Assembly (NCBI GenBank): GCA_041319085.1 | Contig: CP101033.1 | Span: forward strand, 1,948,501 to 2,012,500 | Length of the DNA: 64,000 nt | Source of the DNA: Aeromonas veronii | GTDB lineage: Bacteria > Pseudomonadota > Gammaproteobacteria > Enterobacterales > Aeromonadaceae | Reading direction: 5' to 3' | Shown here: piece by piece, positions 28,512 through 38,992 of the stretch | Layout of the letters: every line of letters starts with the position of its first letter | How positions within the stretch are numbered: the stretch's first letter is position 1 | Program-made: the position numbers and the translations under genes | The notes under the pieces: model-generated | What the model was told of the DNA's origin: nothing | Databases searched by the model: none | The model's input: the letters and a program-made list of their open reading frames with translations, nothing else

Positions 28512-29387
28512 TTACTTGCTGACCACTTGCAGCGGTACCGGGATGGATTTTTCCACCGGCTGGCCCTTGAGCACCTTGTCGGCAGTTTCGACGCCGATGG
28601 CACCGATCAGTGCGGGTTGCTGGGCCACAGTGGCGGCCAGTTTGCCACGGGCGACCGCGGCTTTGCCATCGTCAGTGCCGTCGAAGCCGACGATCATCAC
28701 CTCTTTACCGGCAGCCTGCACCGCGCGGATGGCACCCAGCGCCATCTCGTCGTTCTGGGCGAATACGGCCTGTACAGTCGGATGGGCCGCCAGCAGGTTT
28801 TCCATGACGTTCAGACCCTTGGTGCGGTCAAAATCGGCAGGCTGGGATGCCAGTACCTGCAGCTTGTTGGCCGCCACGGCCAGGGCAAAGCCTTCACCAC
28901 GGTCGCGGGCGGCGGAGGTACCGGCAATCCCTTCCAGCTGGATCACCTTGGCACCGGTGCCCAGTTTTTCGGTGATAAAGTCACCGGCCAGTTTGCCACC
29001 CGCCACGTTGTCGGAGGCGATGTGGGCTTTCACCTCACCCTGTGCGGCGCCGCGGTCCAGGGTCAGTACCGGAATGTTGGCGCGGTTGGCCAGACGAATG
29101 GCGTTGCCGACCGCTTCGGAGTCGGTGGGGTTGATCAGGATGGCGCCGACCTTGCGCACGGTGAGATCTTCCATGTTGGAGAGCTCTTTGGCCGGGTCAT
29201 TCTGGGAGTCCAGTACCACCAACTGGTAGCCGAGCTCTTTGGCTTTGGCTTCGGCCCCCTCTTTCATGGTGACGAAGAAGGGGTTGTTGAGGGTGGAGAC
29301 CACCATGGCCAGGGTTTGATCGGCGGCCTGGGCGGTACCCAGCACGGACATGATGGCGGCAGCGAGCAGGGTATTGAGCTTTTTCAT
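28512..29387 (-). CDS. rbsB: Periplasmic ribose-binding protein
   Basis: RbsB captures ribose in the periplasm and delivers it to RbsC-RbsA. The N-terminus [21 protein letters not shown] is a standard Sec signal peptide cut before ADQTLAM. The mature part has the type I sugar-binding fold ([50 protein letters not shown]). The start is chosen at the second of two adjacent Met codons, with AAGGA 8 bases upstream; the other Met at 29390 is equally possible. It lies between rbsC and rbsK. Confidence 0.95.
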   Translation of the reverse strand: MKKLNTLLAAAIMSVLGTAQAADQTLAMVVSTLNNPFFVTMKEGAEAKAKELGYQLVVLDSQNDPAKELSNMEDLTVRKVGAILINPTDSEAVGNAIRLANRANIPVLTLDRGAAQGEVKAHIASDNVAGGKLAGDFITEKLGTGAKVIQLEGIAGTSAARDRGEGFALAVAANKLQVLASQPADFDRTKGLNVMENLLAAHPTVQAVFAQNDEMALGAIRAVQAAGKEVMIVGFDGTDDGKAAVARGKLAATVAQQPALIGAIGVETADKVLKGQPVEKSIPVPLQVVSK

Positions 29388-29422
29388 CATTTCATTCCTT
29401 GTGTGTGGCATGTCGTACGTTA

Positions 29423-30391
29423 TTAACGATTGCTTTTGTTATCGATCATCACGGCAAGCAAGATCACGCTGGCCTTGGCGATCATCTGGTAATAGGAGGA
29501 TACATCGAGCAGGTTGAGGGCGTTGTTCAGGAAGCCGATGATCAAGGCACCGATCAGGGTGCCCATGATGCGGCCCTTGCCGCCCATCAGGCTGGTACCA
29601 CCCAGCACCACGGCGGCGATGGCATCCAGCTCGTAACCCATGCCCGCCGTCGGCTGGGCAGAGGAGAGGCGAGAGGTAACGATGAGCCCGGCCAGCGCCG
29701 AGAGCGCGCCGCACAGACCATACACCGCCAGCTTCACCCGATCCACATTGATGCCGGAGAGGCGGGTGGCAGACTCGTTACCGCCCAGCGCGTAGATGTA
29801 GCGACCGAGCCGGGTGTGGTTGAGCATGAACCAGGCGAGCAGGAAGACGATGGCCATCAGCCAGATGGGCACCGGCAGACCGAACAGGTAACCGGTACCG
29901 AGCCAGGCAAAGTGATCGGCGCCGTCACTGAAACCGGTGGAGATGGGGCGGCCCTCGGTATAGACCATGGTGATGCCGCGCAGGGCGGTCATGGTGACCA
30001 GGGTGGCGATAAAGGCCTGCACCTTGCCTTTGGCAATGATCAGACCGCTGACGCCGCCCAGCAGGGCACCGGCACCCAGAGTGAGGGGCACCACCAGCCA
30101 GATCGGCAGCTCCATGGCGACCATGGTCGCAGCCAGCGCGCCGCACAGGGCCAGTACCGAGCCGACCGACAGATCGATACCGGCGGTGAGGATAACCAGC
30201 GTCATGCCGACCGCCATGATGGCGTTGACCGAGGTCTGGCGTAGGATGTTGAGCAGGTTGTCGGCGGTGAAGAAGTTGGGGCTCAGGAAAGAGACCACAC
30301 CAATCAGGACCAGCAGCGCGACCAGGGATTTGTTCTCGATCCACCACGCCTTGCTCATGACGCCACGGCGGGAAAGGGTTTGGGTTGTCAT
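29423..30391 (-). CDS. rbsC: Ribose ABC transporter permease
   Basis: This inner-membrane channel subunit has 322 residues (E. coli has 321), with eight or more hydrophobic segments. These include [17 protein letters not shown] and [22 protein letters not shown], the latter carrying the conserved [10 protein letters not shown] of sugar permeases. The ATG at 30391 overlaps the rbsA stop (ATGA), so the two are coupled. A longer in-frame reading from 30418 lies inside rbsA and is not needed. Confidence 0.95.
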   Translation of the reverse strand: MTTQTLSRRGVMSKAWWIENKSLVALLVLIGVVSFLSPNFFTADNLLNILRQTSVNAIMAVGMTLVILTAGIDLSVGSVLALCGALAATMVAMELPIWLVVPLTLGAGALLGGVSGLIIAKGKVQAFIATLVTMTALRGITMVYTEGRPISTGFSDGADHFAWLGTGYLFGLPVPIWLMAIVFLLAWFMLNHTRLGRYIYALGGNESATRLSGINVDRVKLAVYGLCGALSALAGLIVTSRLSSAQPTAGMGYELDAIAAVVLGGTSLMGGKGRIMGTLIGALIIGFLNNALNLLDVSSYYQMIAKASVILLAVMIDNKSNR

Positions 30392-31917
30392 TGGGATGCC
30401 TCTTGCTCTGCTTGCCACTGTTTACCGACTGCCGCCGCCATCAGCTTCTCCTGATTGGCATCGCGGGTGTTGAACTCTGCGCTGATGCGCCCTTCGTGCA
30501 TCACCATGATGCGATCACTCATGCCGAGCACTTCCGGCATCTCGGAGGAGACCAGAATGATGCTCATCCCCTCCTTCTTGAACTGGTTGATCAGCTGATA
30601 AATTTCCTTTTTCGCCCCCACATCGACGCCGCGGGTCGGCTCATCGAGGATCAGCACCTTGGGCCTTGTCAGCAGCCCCTTGGCGATGGCCACCTTCTGC
30701 TGGTTGCCGCCGGAGAGCAGCTTGATCAGCTGATCCTGACTCGGGGTCTTGATGTTGAACAGGCGCACATAGTCGCTTACCGCCTGCCGCTCGGCCTTGC
30801 CGTCAATCTTGCCGTTGCTGATGAACTCGTCGAGGGCGCACAGACTCATGTTTTCGCGCACCGACAGCTCCAGCACCAGCCCATCGCCCTTGCGATCTTC
30901 GGAGATATAGGCAATGCCCGCTGCCAGACCATCGGCCGGGCTTTTGGGCACCAATGCATGACCGTCCACTTTCACTTCACCAGCGCTGATGGGGCTGGCG
31001 CCATAGATAAGCTTCATCAGCTCGGTGCGGCCGGAGCCCATCAGGCCGCTGAAGCCCAGAATTTCCCCCTGACGCAGGGAGAAGCTCACCCCGCGCACGC
31101 CGGGACCGGCCAGATCCCTGACCTGCAGGCTGACGGGGCCGAGCTCGCGCTCAACGCGCGGATACTGCTCTTCCAGCCGGCGACCCACCATCATCTCGAT
31201 GATCTTGTCTTCGTCCAGCTCGCTCACCGCCTTCTCGCCAATCCACTTGCCATCGCGCAGCACAGTGACTCGATCGCAGATCTGGAAGATTTCCTTGAGG
31301 CGGTGGGAGATATAGACGATGCCGCAACCCTGCTCACGCAACTCGCAGATCACCTTGAACAGCTGCTCGGTCTCGGTATCGGTCAACGCATCGGTGGGTT
31401 CGTCCATGATGATGACGTTGGCATCGAACGACAGCGCCTTGGCAATCTCTACCATCTGCTGTTCGCCGATGGAGAGATCCCCGAGCCGGGTATCCGGCCC
31501 ATGTTTGACGCCAAGTCGTGCCAGGAGGGTGCTTGCCCGCTCGCGCAGCTGTTTGTGGTCGATGCTGCCAAAACGGGTACGGGGTTCGCGCCCGAGGAAG
31601 ATGTTGGCGGCAATTGACAACTCCGGCAGCAGGTTCAGCTCCTGGTGGATGATGCTGATCCCCTGATCCTGAGAATCGCGCGGCCCCTTGAAGTGGACCG
31701 GCTGACCGCGGTAGCTGACGCTGCCCGCATCGGCCTGATAGATACCGGTCAGCACCTTCATCAGGGTGGATTTGCCGGCGCCATTTTCACCGAGCAGGGC
31801 CATCACCTGGCCCGGATAGACCCGCAGACCCGCTTCGTCGAGGGCGCGCACACCGGGGAAGGTCTTGACGATCCCGGTCAGCTCCAGAATGGGTGAGAGG
31901 GGGGAGGTTGTGCTCAT
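30388..31917 (-). CDS. rbsA: Ribose ABC transporter ATP-binding protein, two nucleotide-binding domains
   Basis: This 509-residue double ATPase powers ribose import. Domain 1 has Walker [14 protein letters not shown] (about residue 38), signature [15 protein letters not shown] and Walker B VIIMDEPT. Domain 2 has a changed Walker A ([13 protein letters not shown]), as is usual for the family, signature [15 protein letters not shown] and Walker [11 protein letters not shown]. It starts 21 bases after rbsD and overlaps rbsC at its end. Confidence 0.95.
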   Translation of the reverse strand: MSTTSPLSPILELTGIVKTFPGVRALDEAGLRVYPGQVMALLGENGAGKSTLMKVLTGIYQADAGSVSYRGQPVHFKGPRDSQDQGISIIHQELNLLPELSIAANIFLGREPRTRFGSIDHKQLRERASTLLARLGVKHGPDTRLGDLSIGEQQMVEIAKALSFDANVIIMDEPTDALTDTETEQLFKVICELREQGCGIVYISHRLKEIFQICDRVTVLRDGKWIGEKAVSELDEDKIIEMMVGRRLEEQYPRVERELGPVSLQVRDLAGPGVRGVSFSLRQGEILGFSGLMGSGRTELMKLIYGASPISAGEVKVDGHALVPKSPADGLAAGIAYISEDRKGDGLVLELSVRENMSLCALDEFISNGKIDGKAERQAVSDYVRLFNIKTPSQDQLIKLLSGGNQQKVAIAKGLLTRPKVLILDEPTRGVDVGAKKEIYQLINQFKKEGMSIILVSSEMPEVLGMSDRIMVMHEGRISAEFNTRDANQEKLMAAAVGKQWQAEQEASQ

Positions 31918-31938
31918 TTGCAGCTTCCTTGAAGAGGC

Positions 31939-32358
31939 TTAAAACGCCACACCGGCGCAGAGGATCAGGTTGGCGTAGGGAGTCACCTCGCCGCTGCGCA
32001 CGATAGCCTTGCTCTGGCGGGAGCGGGTTTTGAACTCCTCGTGCAGGCAGTATTCGATGGCGATGGGTTTGCCCTGGGCGGCTGCGTGGGCCTCAAGCTG
32101 ATCGACCAGCGCCTGATGGGCGGCGGGGCTGATCTGCTTGATCTCGCTCGCCATGATCACCTTCTCCACCACCAGATCGGTGAGCAGGGCGGTCAGTACG
32201 GTTGCAAGGCTGGGCGTCCCCGCCATCAGCGCCAGATCGATCCGCTCCGGCCCTGCCGGAATTGGCAAGCCTGCATCGCAGACGGTGATCTCGTCGGTGT
32301 GGCCCATCTGTGCCACCAGAGCACTCAGGGGGGCATTGAGCAGTACGCCTCGTTTCAT
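31939..32358 (-). CDS. rbsD: D-ribose pyranase
   Basis: RbsD interconverts the pyranose and furanose forms of ribose so that ribokinase gets its preferred substrate. From MKRGVLLNAPLSALVAQMGH the product is 139 residues, the same as E. coli. His20 and Asp28 (GHTDEITVCDAGLPIP) match the catalytic residues. The ATG at 32358 is chosen over upstream in-frame Met codons that would run into the operator. First gene of the rbs operon. Confidence 0.95.
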   Translation of the reverse strand: MKRGVLLNAPLSALVAQMGHTDEITVCDAGLPIPAGPERIDLALMAGTPSLATVLTALLTDLVVEKVIMASEIKQISPAAHQALVDQLEAHAAAQGKPIAIEYCLHEEFKTRSRQSKAIVRSGEVTPYANLILCAGVAF

Positions 32359-32403
32359 ACAGCACCTCATCAGGCCTTGGCCCGTCAATCTGTGAACCGC
32401 CAG

Positions 32404-32429
32404 GCAACCGGTTACGCAACCGGTTGCGT
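32404..32429. promoter_or_regulatory. Predicted RbsR operator ahead of rbsD
   Basis: A perfect 16-bp palindrome ACGCAACCGGTTGCGT lies at 32414-32429, 56 bases upstream of rbsD. An overlapping second half-match, GCAACCGGTTAC, lies at 32404-32415. Symmetry around a central CG is typical of LacI-family operators. Assignment to RbsR rests on position. Confidence 0.75.
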
Positions 32430-32484
32430 CATGACGCAAAGATAGGCTTTTTACAGAGGAAGGGCCACGGTAAAACTACGGAAA

Positions 32485-32500
32485 TGTGAAAACGATCTCA
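32485..32500. promoter_or_regulatory. Predicted CRP-cAMP binding site for the rbs operon
   Basis: TGTGA-N6-TCTCA matches the CRP consensus TGTGA-N6-TCACA at 9 of 10 positions. It lies 56 bases upstream of the operator palindrome. Catabolite control of ribose uptake is known in enterics. Confidence 0.55.
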
Positions 32501-32521
32501 AAGGCGGGGGATGTAGAGAGA

Positions 32522-32555
32522 AAGAAGGGTGCCAGATGAGATCTGCCACCCTTTC
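32522..32555 (-). terminator. Terminator of metG
   Basis: On the minus strand AAGGGTGGCAGAT and ATCTGGCACCCTT pair with one mismatch around a 3-base loop, followed by CTTTCTTTCTCTCT. It lies about 68 bases after the metG stop. Confidence 0.75.
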
Positions 32556-32622
32556 ATTGATTTATTGCTTAGTTGGAGAGGTGTTTGTTGCCCGCCGGGC
32601 AGGTCAGCATGCGGCGATACGC

Positions 32623-34656
32623 TTACTTGACGCGCATCCCCGGCTGGGCGCCTTCCTGCGGCTCCAGGATCCAGAGATCCTTGCCGCCCGGGCCTGCGGC
32701 CAGCACCATGCCTTCGGACATGCCAAAGCGCATCTTGCGCGGCGCCAGGTTGGCCACCATCACGGTCAGCTTGCCTTCCAGATCTTCCGGGTTGTAGGCG
32801 GATTTGATGCCAGCAAACACCTGACGGGTCTCGCCGCCGATATCCAGTTGCAGCTTGAGCAGTTTCTCGGCTTCCGGCACCGCTTCGGCCTTCTTGATCA
32901 GCGCGACGCGCAGGTCAATCTTGGCAAAGTCGTCATAGCTGATGGTCTCGCTGATGGGGTCATCAGCCAGCGGGCCGCTCACTTTCGGTGCCTGCTCCTT
33001 GGCTAGGTCTTCCTTGGATGCCTCGATCATGGCTTCAATTTTGGCAGGCTCGATGCGGGAGAAGAGGGCCTTGAACGGTGCAACGGTATGATCGACCAGC
33101 GGCATTTCGATGCCATCCCAGCTGAGGGTTTCGGCCAGGAAGGCTTCGGCACGCTCGGCCAGCAGCGGCATGACGGGCTTGAGGTAGGCCATCAGTACGC
33201 GGAACAGGTTGATACCGACGGAGCAAACCGCTTGCAGTTCGGCATCTGCCCCTTCCTGCTTGGCGATGACCCAGGGAGCCTTGTCGTCCACATAGCGGTT
33301 TGCCTTGTCGGCCAGCGCCATGATTTCGCGGATGGCACGGCTGAACTCGCGGCTCTCATACGCTTCGGCAATGGCGGTACGGGCATTGGCGAATTCGGCG
33401 TAGAGCTCGGGCTCGGCGCAGGTGGCTGCCAGCTTGCCGCCAAAACGCTTGGCGATAAAGCCGGCGTTGCGGGAGGCGAGGTTGACCAGCTTGTTGACCA
33501 CGTCAGCGTTGACGCGCTGCACGAAATCTTCGAGGTTCAGGTCTAGATCGTCGATACGGCTGTTGAGCTTGGCGGCGTAGTAGTAACGCAGGCACTCCGG
33601 ATCCAGGTGGTTCAGGTAGGTGGATGCCTTGATAAAGGTGCCCTTGGATTTGGACATCTTGGCGCCGTTGACGGTCACATAGCCGTGTACGTTGACCTTG
33701 GTCGGCTTGCGGAAGTTGGCACCTTCCAGCATGGATGGCCAGAACAGGCAGTGGAAGTAGGCGATATCTTTACCGATGAAGTGGTAGAGCTCGGCGCTGG
33801 AGTCTTTGTTCCAGTAGCTGTCAAAGTCGATGTCGCCGCGCTTGTTGCACAGGTTCTTGAAAGAGGCCATGTAGCCGATAGGGGCATCGAGCCAGACGTA
33901 GAAGAATTTGCCCGGCGCGCCCGGAATTTCGAAACCGAAGTAAGGGGCGTCACGGGTGATGTCCCACTGCTGCAGGCCGCTCTCGAACCACTCCTGCATC
34001 TTGTTGGCCATCTCTTCCTGAATGGCGCCGGAGCCGCGCACCCACCCAGAGAGCCATTTTTCAAATTGCGGCAGGTCGAAGAAGAAGTGCTCCGAGTCCT
34101 TCATCACCGGTGTGGCACCGGAGACGGCGGATTTCGGATCAATCAGCTCAGTCGGGCTGTAGGTGGCGCCGCAGCTGTCGCAGTTGTCACCGTACTGATC
34201 CGGGGATTTGCACTTGGGGCAGGTGCCCTTGACGAAACGGTCCGGCAGGAACATCGATTTTTCCGGATCGAACAGCTGGGAGATGGTACGGCTCTTGATA
34301 AAGCCACCGTCTTTCAGACGGCCGTAGATAAGTGTTGCCAGCTCGCGGTTTTCGTCGCTGTGGGTAGAGTGATAGTTGTCAAAGCTGATGTTGAAACCGG
34401 CGAAATCGGTCTGGTGTTCTTTGGAGACGGCCGCAATCATCTCTTCCGGGGTGATCCCCATCTGCTGTGCCTTGAGCATGATCGGGGTGCCGTGGGCATC
34501 ATCGGCACAGATGAAGTGCACCTGATGACCGCGCATTCGCTGATAACGAACCCAGATATCGGCCTGGATGTGTTCCAGCATGTGGCCAAGATGGATGGAG
34601 CCATTGGCATAGGGGAGGGCGCAGGTTACCAGCATTTTACGAGGATCAGTTGCCAT
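32623..34656 (-). CDS. metG: Methionyl-tRNA synthetase
   Basis: MetG charges tRNA-Met with methionine. It has 677 residues from [19 protein letters not shown], exactly the E. coli length. Class I motifs are HLGH near residue 22 and KMSKSKG near residue 333. A four-Cys zinc knuckle ([21 protein letters not shown]) sits in the connective domain. The C-terminal OB-fold tRNA-binding/dimer domain begins at [16 protein letters not shown]. The in-frame Met at 34701 adds 15 residues and is less likely. Divergent from mrp. Confidence 0.97.
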   Translation of the reverse strand: MATDPRKMLVTCALPYANGSIHLGHMLEHIQADIWVRYQRMRGHQVHFICADDAHGTPIMLKAQQMGITPEEMIAAVSKEHQTDFAGFNISFDNYHSTHSDENRELATLIYGRLKDGGFIKSRTISQLFDPEKSMFLPDRFVKGTCPKCKSPDQYGDNCDSCGATYSPTELIDPKSAVSGATPVMKDSEHFFFDLPQFEKWLSGWVRGSGAIQEEMANKMQEWFESGLQQWDITRDAPYFGFEIPGAPGKFFYVWLDAPIGYMASFKNLCNKRGDIDFDSYWNKDSSAELYHFIGKDIAYFHCLFWPSMLEGANFRKPTKVNVHGYVTVNGAKMSKSKGTFIKASTYLNHLDPECLRYYYAAKLNSRIDDLDLNLEDFVQRVNADVVNKLVNLASRNAGFIAKRFGGKLAATCAEPELYAEFANARTAIAEAYESREFSRAIREIMALADKANRYVDDKAPWVIAKQEGADAELQAVCSVGINLFRVLMAYLKPVMPLLAERAEAFLAETLSWDGIEMPLVDHTVAPFKALFSRIEPAKIEAMIEASKEDLAKEQAPKVSGPLADDPISETISYDDFAKIDLRVALIKKAEAVPEAEKLLKLQLDIGGETRQVFAGIKSAYNPEDLEGKLTVMVANLAPRKMRFGMSEGMVLAAGPGGKDLWILEPQEGAQPGMRVK

Positions 34657-34841
34657 ATTACGTTCTTGATGTGCTTGTTGGGATGATAGAGTGCCGTGCA
34701 TGTTACCCGAATTGGGGGTAGCCTGCCTAGGGTTGTGGCTGTGCCAACCTTGGCAGAACCGCCGTTACGATGGCAAGCAAGCCACTGATTTGTGTGCGGT
34801 AACCGTTCACCTCAAGATAAAGACAAGATAATGAGGAGTTA

Positions 34842-35942
34842 ATGGTGATTGATTCAGTAAAACAGATCCTCGCCGAATTTAAGCCAGCAGGCTGGCACAA
34901 GGATCTGGTGGATGCCGGATTCGTTCGCGAGATCATCAATCAGGGTCAGGGTCAGGGTCAGGGTCAGGGGCTTACTATCCGGCTGGTATTGCCGTTTGCC
35001 GGTCTCTCGCTGCTCGATCAGCTCAAAGAGAACTTCGATGCCAGGTTGCGCAGCGCCACCGGTGCCGCCCGTATCGACTGGGCACTGGAGATTGACGTCG
35101 CCAGTATGCCGCGGGCGCAGGGGCTCAATGCCGTGCAGGGCATTCGCAACATCATCGTGGTTGCTTCCGGCAAGGGGGGGGTGGGCAAATCCACCACCGC
35201 GGTCAATCTGGCGCTGGCACTGCAAAAAGAGGGGGCGCGGGTCGCCATTCTCGATGCCGATATCTATGGCCCTTCCATTCCCACCATGATGGGCTCCCTC
35301 AAGGAGCGCCCCGTCAGCCATGACGGCAAGCTGATGGAGCCGGTGATGGCTTGTGGCCTCAAGAGCAACAGCATCGGTTATCTGGTCTCCGAGCAGGATG
35401 CCACCATCTGGCGCGGCCCGATGGCGAGCAAGGCGCTGGCGCAGATCCTCCATGAGACCCGCTGGGGCGAGGTGGATTATCTGGTAGTGGACATGCCGCC
35501 GGGCACCGGCGACATCCAGCTCACCATGGCCCAGCAGGTGCCCACCTCGGCGGCAGTGATCGTGACCACCCCGCAAGATGTGGCGCTGGCCGATGCCCGC
35601 AAGGGGATCGCCATGTTCAACAAGGTCAATGTGCCGGTGCTCGGCATCATTGAGAACATGAGTTACCACGTCTGCAGCGCCTGCGGTCACCATGAGCCGC
35701 TGTTTGGTACCGGTGGCGGCCAGAAGATGGCAGAGCAGTATCAAGTGGCGCTGCTCGGCCAGTTGCCGCTGCACATCGATATCCGCCAACACATGGATGA
35801 TGGCTGCCCGACGGTGTTCGGTGCACCGGAAGGAAGCCTGGCTCAGGCCTATTTGAAGCTGGCACGCAGGGTAGGGGCCGAACTCTTTTTCAGCGCAAAA
35901 CCGATTGCGACCCCCCTCTATGCCATGGCGCTGGATGAATAA
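34842..35942 (+). CDS. mrp: Mrp/ApbC family iron-sulfur cluster carrier ATPase
   Basis: This 366-residue protein has a short N-terminal MIP18-like domain followed by a P-loop ATPase with deviant Walker A GKGGVGKSTTAVNLALAL (about residue 108), LDADIYGPSIPTMMG and VDMPPGTGDIQLT. The CxxC pair in CSACGHHEPLFG carries the bridging Fe-S cluster. It delivers Fe-S clusters to apo-proteins in the cytosol. The ATG has AGGAG upstream. Odd feature: a run of five Gln-Gly pairs near residue 34-43, encoded by four exact CAGGGT repeats plus CAGGGG, in the N-terminal domain. Divergent from metG, as in E. coli. Confidence 0.95.
   Translation: MVIDSVKQILAEFKPAGWHKDLVDAGFVREIINQGQGQGQGQGLTIRLVLPFAGLSLLDQLKENFDARLRSATGAARIDWALEIDVASMPRAQGLNAVQGIRNIIVVASGKGGVGKSTTAVNLALALQKEGARVAILDADIYGPSIPTMMGSLKERPVSHDGKLMEPVMACGLKSNSIGYLVSEQDATIWRGPMASKALAQILHETRWGEVDYLVVDMPPGTGDIQLTMAQQVPTSAAVIVTTPQDVALADARKGIAMFNKVNVPVLGIIENMSYHVCSACGHHEPLFGTGGGQKMAEQYQVALLGQLPLHIDIRQHMDDGCPTVFGAPEGSLAQAYLKLARRVGAELFFSAKPIATPLYAMALDE
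34942..34971 (+). repeat. In-frame hexanucleotide repeat in mrp
   Basis: CAGGGT occurs four times in tandem, then CAGGGG, encoding (Gln-Gly)5. Each unit adds two codons, so slippage would change length without breaking the frame. Confidence 0.9.
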
Positions 35943-35971
35943 TCGGCGGTCGGTCACTTGAAAGGGAATTG

Positions 35972-35997
35972 AGGGTGGGCATGACCCACCCTTTTTT
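35972..35997 (+). terminator. Terminator of mrp
   Basis: AGGGTGGG(C)-ATG-ACCCACCCT stem followed by TTTTTT, 30 bases after the stop. Confidence 0.85.
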
Positions 35998-36052
35998 ATA
36001 TAATGGATCGGTTTAAACCACCCCCACTGCTCTTCTCTTTTAGGTATTTGTC

Positions 36053-36697
36053 ATGTCTGATACTCAACATTCGTGTGTGATCATCGGTATTGCGGGCGCA
36101 TCTGCGTCTGGCAAAAGTCTTATCGCCCAGACCATTTATGAAGAGCTTGTGGCCGAACTGGGCGCAGGTCAGATTGGTGTGATCACCGAAGATTGCTACT
36201 ACCGTGATCAGACCCACCTGACCATGGAAGAACGGGTCAAGACCAACTATGACCACCCCAACGCGCTGGATCACGACCTGTTGGTACAGCACTTGAGCCA
36301 GCTGGTCAAAGGTGACGCGGTCGCCATTCCCCAGTACTCCTATACCGAACATACCCGGATGAGCGACGTGACCCCGTTTGCGCCGCGCCGGGTGATCATT
36401 CTGGAAGGGATCCTGCTGCTGACCGACAGTCGTCTGCGGGATCTGATGGATGCCTCCATCTTCATGGATACCCCGCTCGACATCTGCCTGCTGCGTCGTC
36501 TGGTTCGTGATGTGCAAGAGCGTGGCCGTACCATGGATTCCGTGCTCAAGCAGTATCAGAAGACGGTGCGTCCGATGTTCCTGCAGTTTATCGAGCCGTC
36601 CAAACAGTACGCCGATGTGATCGTGCCCCGTGGTGGCAAGAATCGCATCGCCATCGACATGCTCAAGGCGCGTATTCGCCACATGTTGATTGGTTAA
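36053..36697 (+). CDS. udk: Uridine/cytidine kinase
   Basis: Udk phosphorylates uridine and cytidine to UMP and CMP in pyrimidine salvage. It is 214 residues (E. coli 213). P-loop [11 protein letters not shown] lies at residues 12-22; [29 protein letters not shown] and [24 protein letters not shown] are conserved blocks. It follows the mrp terminator and ends in its own terminator just before dcd. Confidence 0.96.
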   Translation: MSDTQHSCVIIGIAGASASGKSLIAQTIYEELVAELGAGQIGVITEDCYYRDQTHLTMEERVKTNYDHPNALDHDLLVQHLSQLVKGDAVAIPQYSYTEHTRMSDVTPFAPRRVIILEGILLLTDSRLRDLMDASIFMDTPLDICLLRRLVRDVQERGRTMDSVLKQYQKTVRPMFLQFIEPSKQYADVIVPRGGKNRIAIDMLKARIRHMLIG

Positions 36698-36706
36698 GAT
36701 GAAACA

Positions 36707-36730
36707 AGCCGGGTGATACCCGGCTTTTTT
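36707..36730 (+). terminator. Terminator of udk
   Basis: AGCCGGGT-GAT-ACCCGGCT stem followed by TTTTTT, 10 bases after the udk stop. Confidence 0.85.
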
Positions 36731-36760
36731 AAAGCACAAAGTAGTCAGGAGAGTCGCCCA

Positions 36761-37342
36761 ATGCGTCTGTGTGATACCGATATCGAACGCCATCTGGATG
36801 AGGGCAAGATCGTCATTGAGCCACGGCCCGGGGTAGAGCGGATCAGTGGCGTCAGCGTCGATGTGCTGCTGGGTAACGAGTTTCGGGTGTTTCGCGATCA
36901 TACCGCCCCCTATATCGATCTGAGCGGCCCGAGCAGCGAGATGGCCGATGCCATCGATCGGGTGATGAGTGAGGAGATCCACATCCCAGATGGCGAAGCC
37001 TTCTACCTACACCCGGGTCAGCTGGCGCTGGCTGTTACCTATGAATCCGTCACCCTGCCAGCGGATATCGTCGGCTGGCTGGATGGCCGCTCTTCATTGG
37101 CGCGTCTGGGTCTGATGGTGCACGTGACCGCGCACCGCATCGATCCGGGTTGGTCCGGTCGCATCGTGCTGGAGTTCTACAACGGCGGCAAGCTGCCGTT
37201 GGCGCTGCGCCCGAAGATGAAGATCGGCGCCTTGAACTTCGAGATGCTCTCCGGCGTTGCGGCCCGCCCCTACAACAAGCGGGAAAATGCCAAGTACAAG
37301 AGCCAGCAGGGGGCCGTTGCCAGCCGCATCAATCAGGACTGA
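36761..37342 (+). CDS. dcd: dCTP deaminase
   Basis: Dcd converts dCTP to dUTP, the main source of dUMP for thymidylate in enteric bacteria. From [17 protein letters not shown] it has 193 residues, the E. coli length; the ATG at 36761 has CAGGAGAG upstream. The conserved block [31 protein letters not shown] holds the catalytic Glu and nucleotide-binding residues. An upstream in-frame reading from 36713 crosses the udk terminator and is rejected. Confidence 0.96.
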   Translation: MRLCDTDIERHLDEGKIVIEPRPGVERISGVSVDVLLGNEFRVFRDHTAPYIDLSGPSSEMADAIDRVMSEEIHIPDGEAFYLHPGQLALAVTYESVTLPADIVGWLDGRSSLARLGLMVHVTAHRIDPGWSGRIVLEFYNGGKLPLALRPKMKIGALNFEMLSGVAARPYNKRENAKYKSQQGAVASRINQD

Positions 37343-37365
37343 TGACAGGCCACTCTGCAACGATT

Positions 37366-37392
37366 CAAGGGGGCACAAGGTGCTCCCTTGTT
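37366..37392 (+). terminator. Possible terminator of dcd
   Basis: CAAGGGGGCA and TGCTCCCTTG pair with one mismatch around CAAGG, followed by TTATAT. It lies in the 95 bases between the convergent dcd and smrB genes. Confidence 0.55.
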
Positions 37393-37437
37393 ATATCTGG
37401 GGTCAAACGGAGCTAGTGTAGGCGCCTGTTTGGCTAA

Positions 37438-37962
37438 CTACTCTTCGATATCCAGCAACACCAGAATGGCGCTGTCGCCGCCCCATTCGCGGGGGGCCTG
37501 ATGGAAGGCGCGCACATTGGGATGCTGGGCCAGCCAGCTGGGAATGCGCTGCTTGAGAATATGTTTGCCGATACCGTGCATCACCGAGGCAACGTGAATG
37601 TTCTCTTTTTTGCAGAGGGTGAGCAGGGCGGCCAGCTCCTGTTTTGCCTGCTGCTGGTTCATGCCGTGCAGATCCAGGTAGATCTCGGGCGGATAAATGC
37701 CCCGCTTGAGCTTTTTCAGCTCAAATTTTGACACATCTTCCCGCACGTAACGGGTCGGCCCATCGTCGTCGAGATGGGGTTGGTACTCATCGCTGAAATA
37801 GTGGTCAACCCCAAGCTTTTCGCGGGTTTCGCGCAATTCGCGTTTCTGCTTGACCGGGCGTAACTCGGCCCTTATGGTATCTTGCTTGATTTTCCGGGTA
37901 CCTTTTATCGCATCGCGGAACAGCAGGGTTTCCTCGTCTGTCGGTGGGGGCGTTTTTTTCAT
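37438..37962 (-). CDS. smrB: Ribosome rescue endonuclease SmrB
   Basis: SmrB is recruited to collided ribosomes and cuts the mRNA between them. The 174-residue product has a charged N-terminal extension ([21 protein letters not shown]) and a C-terminal Smr domain. That domain carries the catalytic [14 protein letters not shown] and [22 protein letters not shown], then the [16 protein letters not shown] ending. The ATG at 37962 is chosen because the family starts with a short basic MKK; an open extension to 38127 is not supported. It is divergent from prmB, the standard gammaproteobacterial arrangement. Confidence 0.92.
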   Translation of the reverse strand: MKKTPPPTDEETLLFRDAIKGTRKIKQDTIRAELRPVKQKRELRETREKLGVDHYFSDEYQPHLDDDGPTRYVREDVSKFELKKLKRGIYPPEIYLDLHGMNQQQAKQELAALLTLCKKENIHVASVMHGIGKHILKQRIPSWLAQHPNVRAFHQAPREWGGDSAILVLLDIEE

Positions 37963-38044
37963 CAGATGCTCATGTATTAGGTATGCGTCTTGCCCGCTAG
38001 GTAAACGGGGCTCGGGCCGGATATTACTCGACTTGGAGGTGGAT

Positions 38045-38980
38045 TTGGACAAGATATTTATCGATGAGGTGGTTGCCGAGATGCACACCATCCAGGACAT
38101 GTTGCGTTGGGCCATGAGTCGTTTCAACGACGCCGGGATTTTTTACGGTCATGGAACCGACAACGCCTGGGATGAAGCTGTGCAGCTGGTACTGCCCGCG
38201 TTACATCTGCCACCGGATGTAGACCCGGCCATGCGCCACTCCCGTCTGACCAGCAGGGAGCGTCACCGTATCGCCGAGCTGATTATCCGCCGGGTACAGG
38301 AGCGGGTACCGGCCGCCTACCTGACCAACAAGGCCTGGTATGCCGGTTGGGAGTTCTACGTGGACGAGCGGGTGCTCATTCCCCGTTCCCCCATTGCCGA
38401 GATGGTGGCCAACCGCTTCGCGCCTTTCCTCAAACATGAACCGACCCGGATCATGGACTTGTGCACCGGCTCAGGTTGCATCGCCATCATCATGGCCCAC
38501 GAGTTCCCGGAAGCGGAAGTGGATGCCATCGACATCAGCATCGATGCGCTGAACGTGGCCGAGCGCAACATCAACGATCACGGGCTGGAGCAGCAGGTCA
38601 TTCCGATCCGCTCCGATCTGTTCCGCGATCTGCCGGCGGGTGACAAGTACGATCTTATCGTCTCCAACCCGCCCTATGTGGACTCCGAAGACATGTCGGA
38701 TCTGCCGGATGAATTCCGTCACGAGCCCGAACTGGCACTGGCGTCCGGCTCCGATGGTCTCAAGCTGACCAAGCGTCTGCTGGCCCATGCGGCCGACTTC
38801 CTCAAGGATAACGGCGTGCTGGTAGTCGAAGTGGGCAACAGCATGATCCATCTGGAAGCCCAGTTCCCCGAGATCCCCTTTACCTGGGTTGAATTCGAAA
38901 ACGGCGGACACGGTGTCTTTGTGATGACCCGTGACGAGCTGGCGCAGTATCAGGATCATTTTGCCATCTACAAGAACTAA
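38045..38980 (+). CDS. prmB: Ribosomal protein uL3 N5-glutamine methyltransferase
   Basis: PrmB methylates a glutamine of ribosomal protein L3 with S-adenosylmethionine. The start is taken as TTG at 38045, with GGAGG about 4 bases upstream, giving [20 protein letters not shown] and 311 residues (E. coli 310). The SAM site is [13 protein letters not shown] and the catalytic NPPY motif lies in [13 protein letters not shown]. Divergent from smrB and 12 bases ahead of aroC, so probably co-transcribed with it. Confidence 0.94.
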   Translation: MDKIFIDEVVAEMHTIQDMLRWAMSRFNDAGIFYGHGTDNAWDEAVQLVLPALHLPPDVDPAMRHSRLTSRERHRIAELIIRRVQERVPAAYLTNKAWYAGWEFYVDERVLIPRSPIAEMVANRFAPFLKHEPTRIMDLCTGSGCIAIIMAHEFPEAEVDAIDISIDALNVAERNINDHGLEQQVIPIRSDLFRDLPAGDKYDLIVSNPPYVDSEDMSDLPDEFRHEPELALASGSDGLKLTKRLLAHAADFLKDNGVLVVEVGNSMIHLEAQFPEIPFTWVEFENGGHGVFVMTRDELAQYQDHFAIYKN

Positions 38981-38992
38981 GCAGGAGCGCGC

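Noticed and set aside
28527..31617. Several 280-410-codon plus-strand open frames opposite rbsB, rbsC and rbsA
   Set aside because: Each lies antisense to a gene with clear family motifs and has a shadow-like composition (Gly/Gln/His rich).
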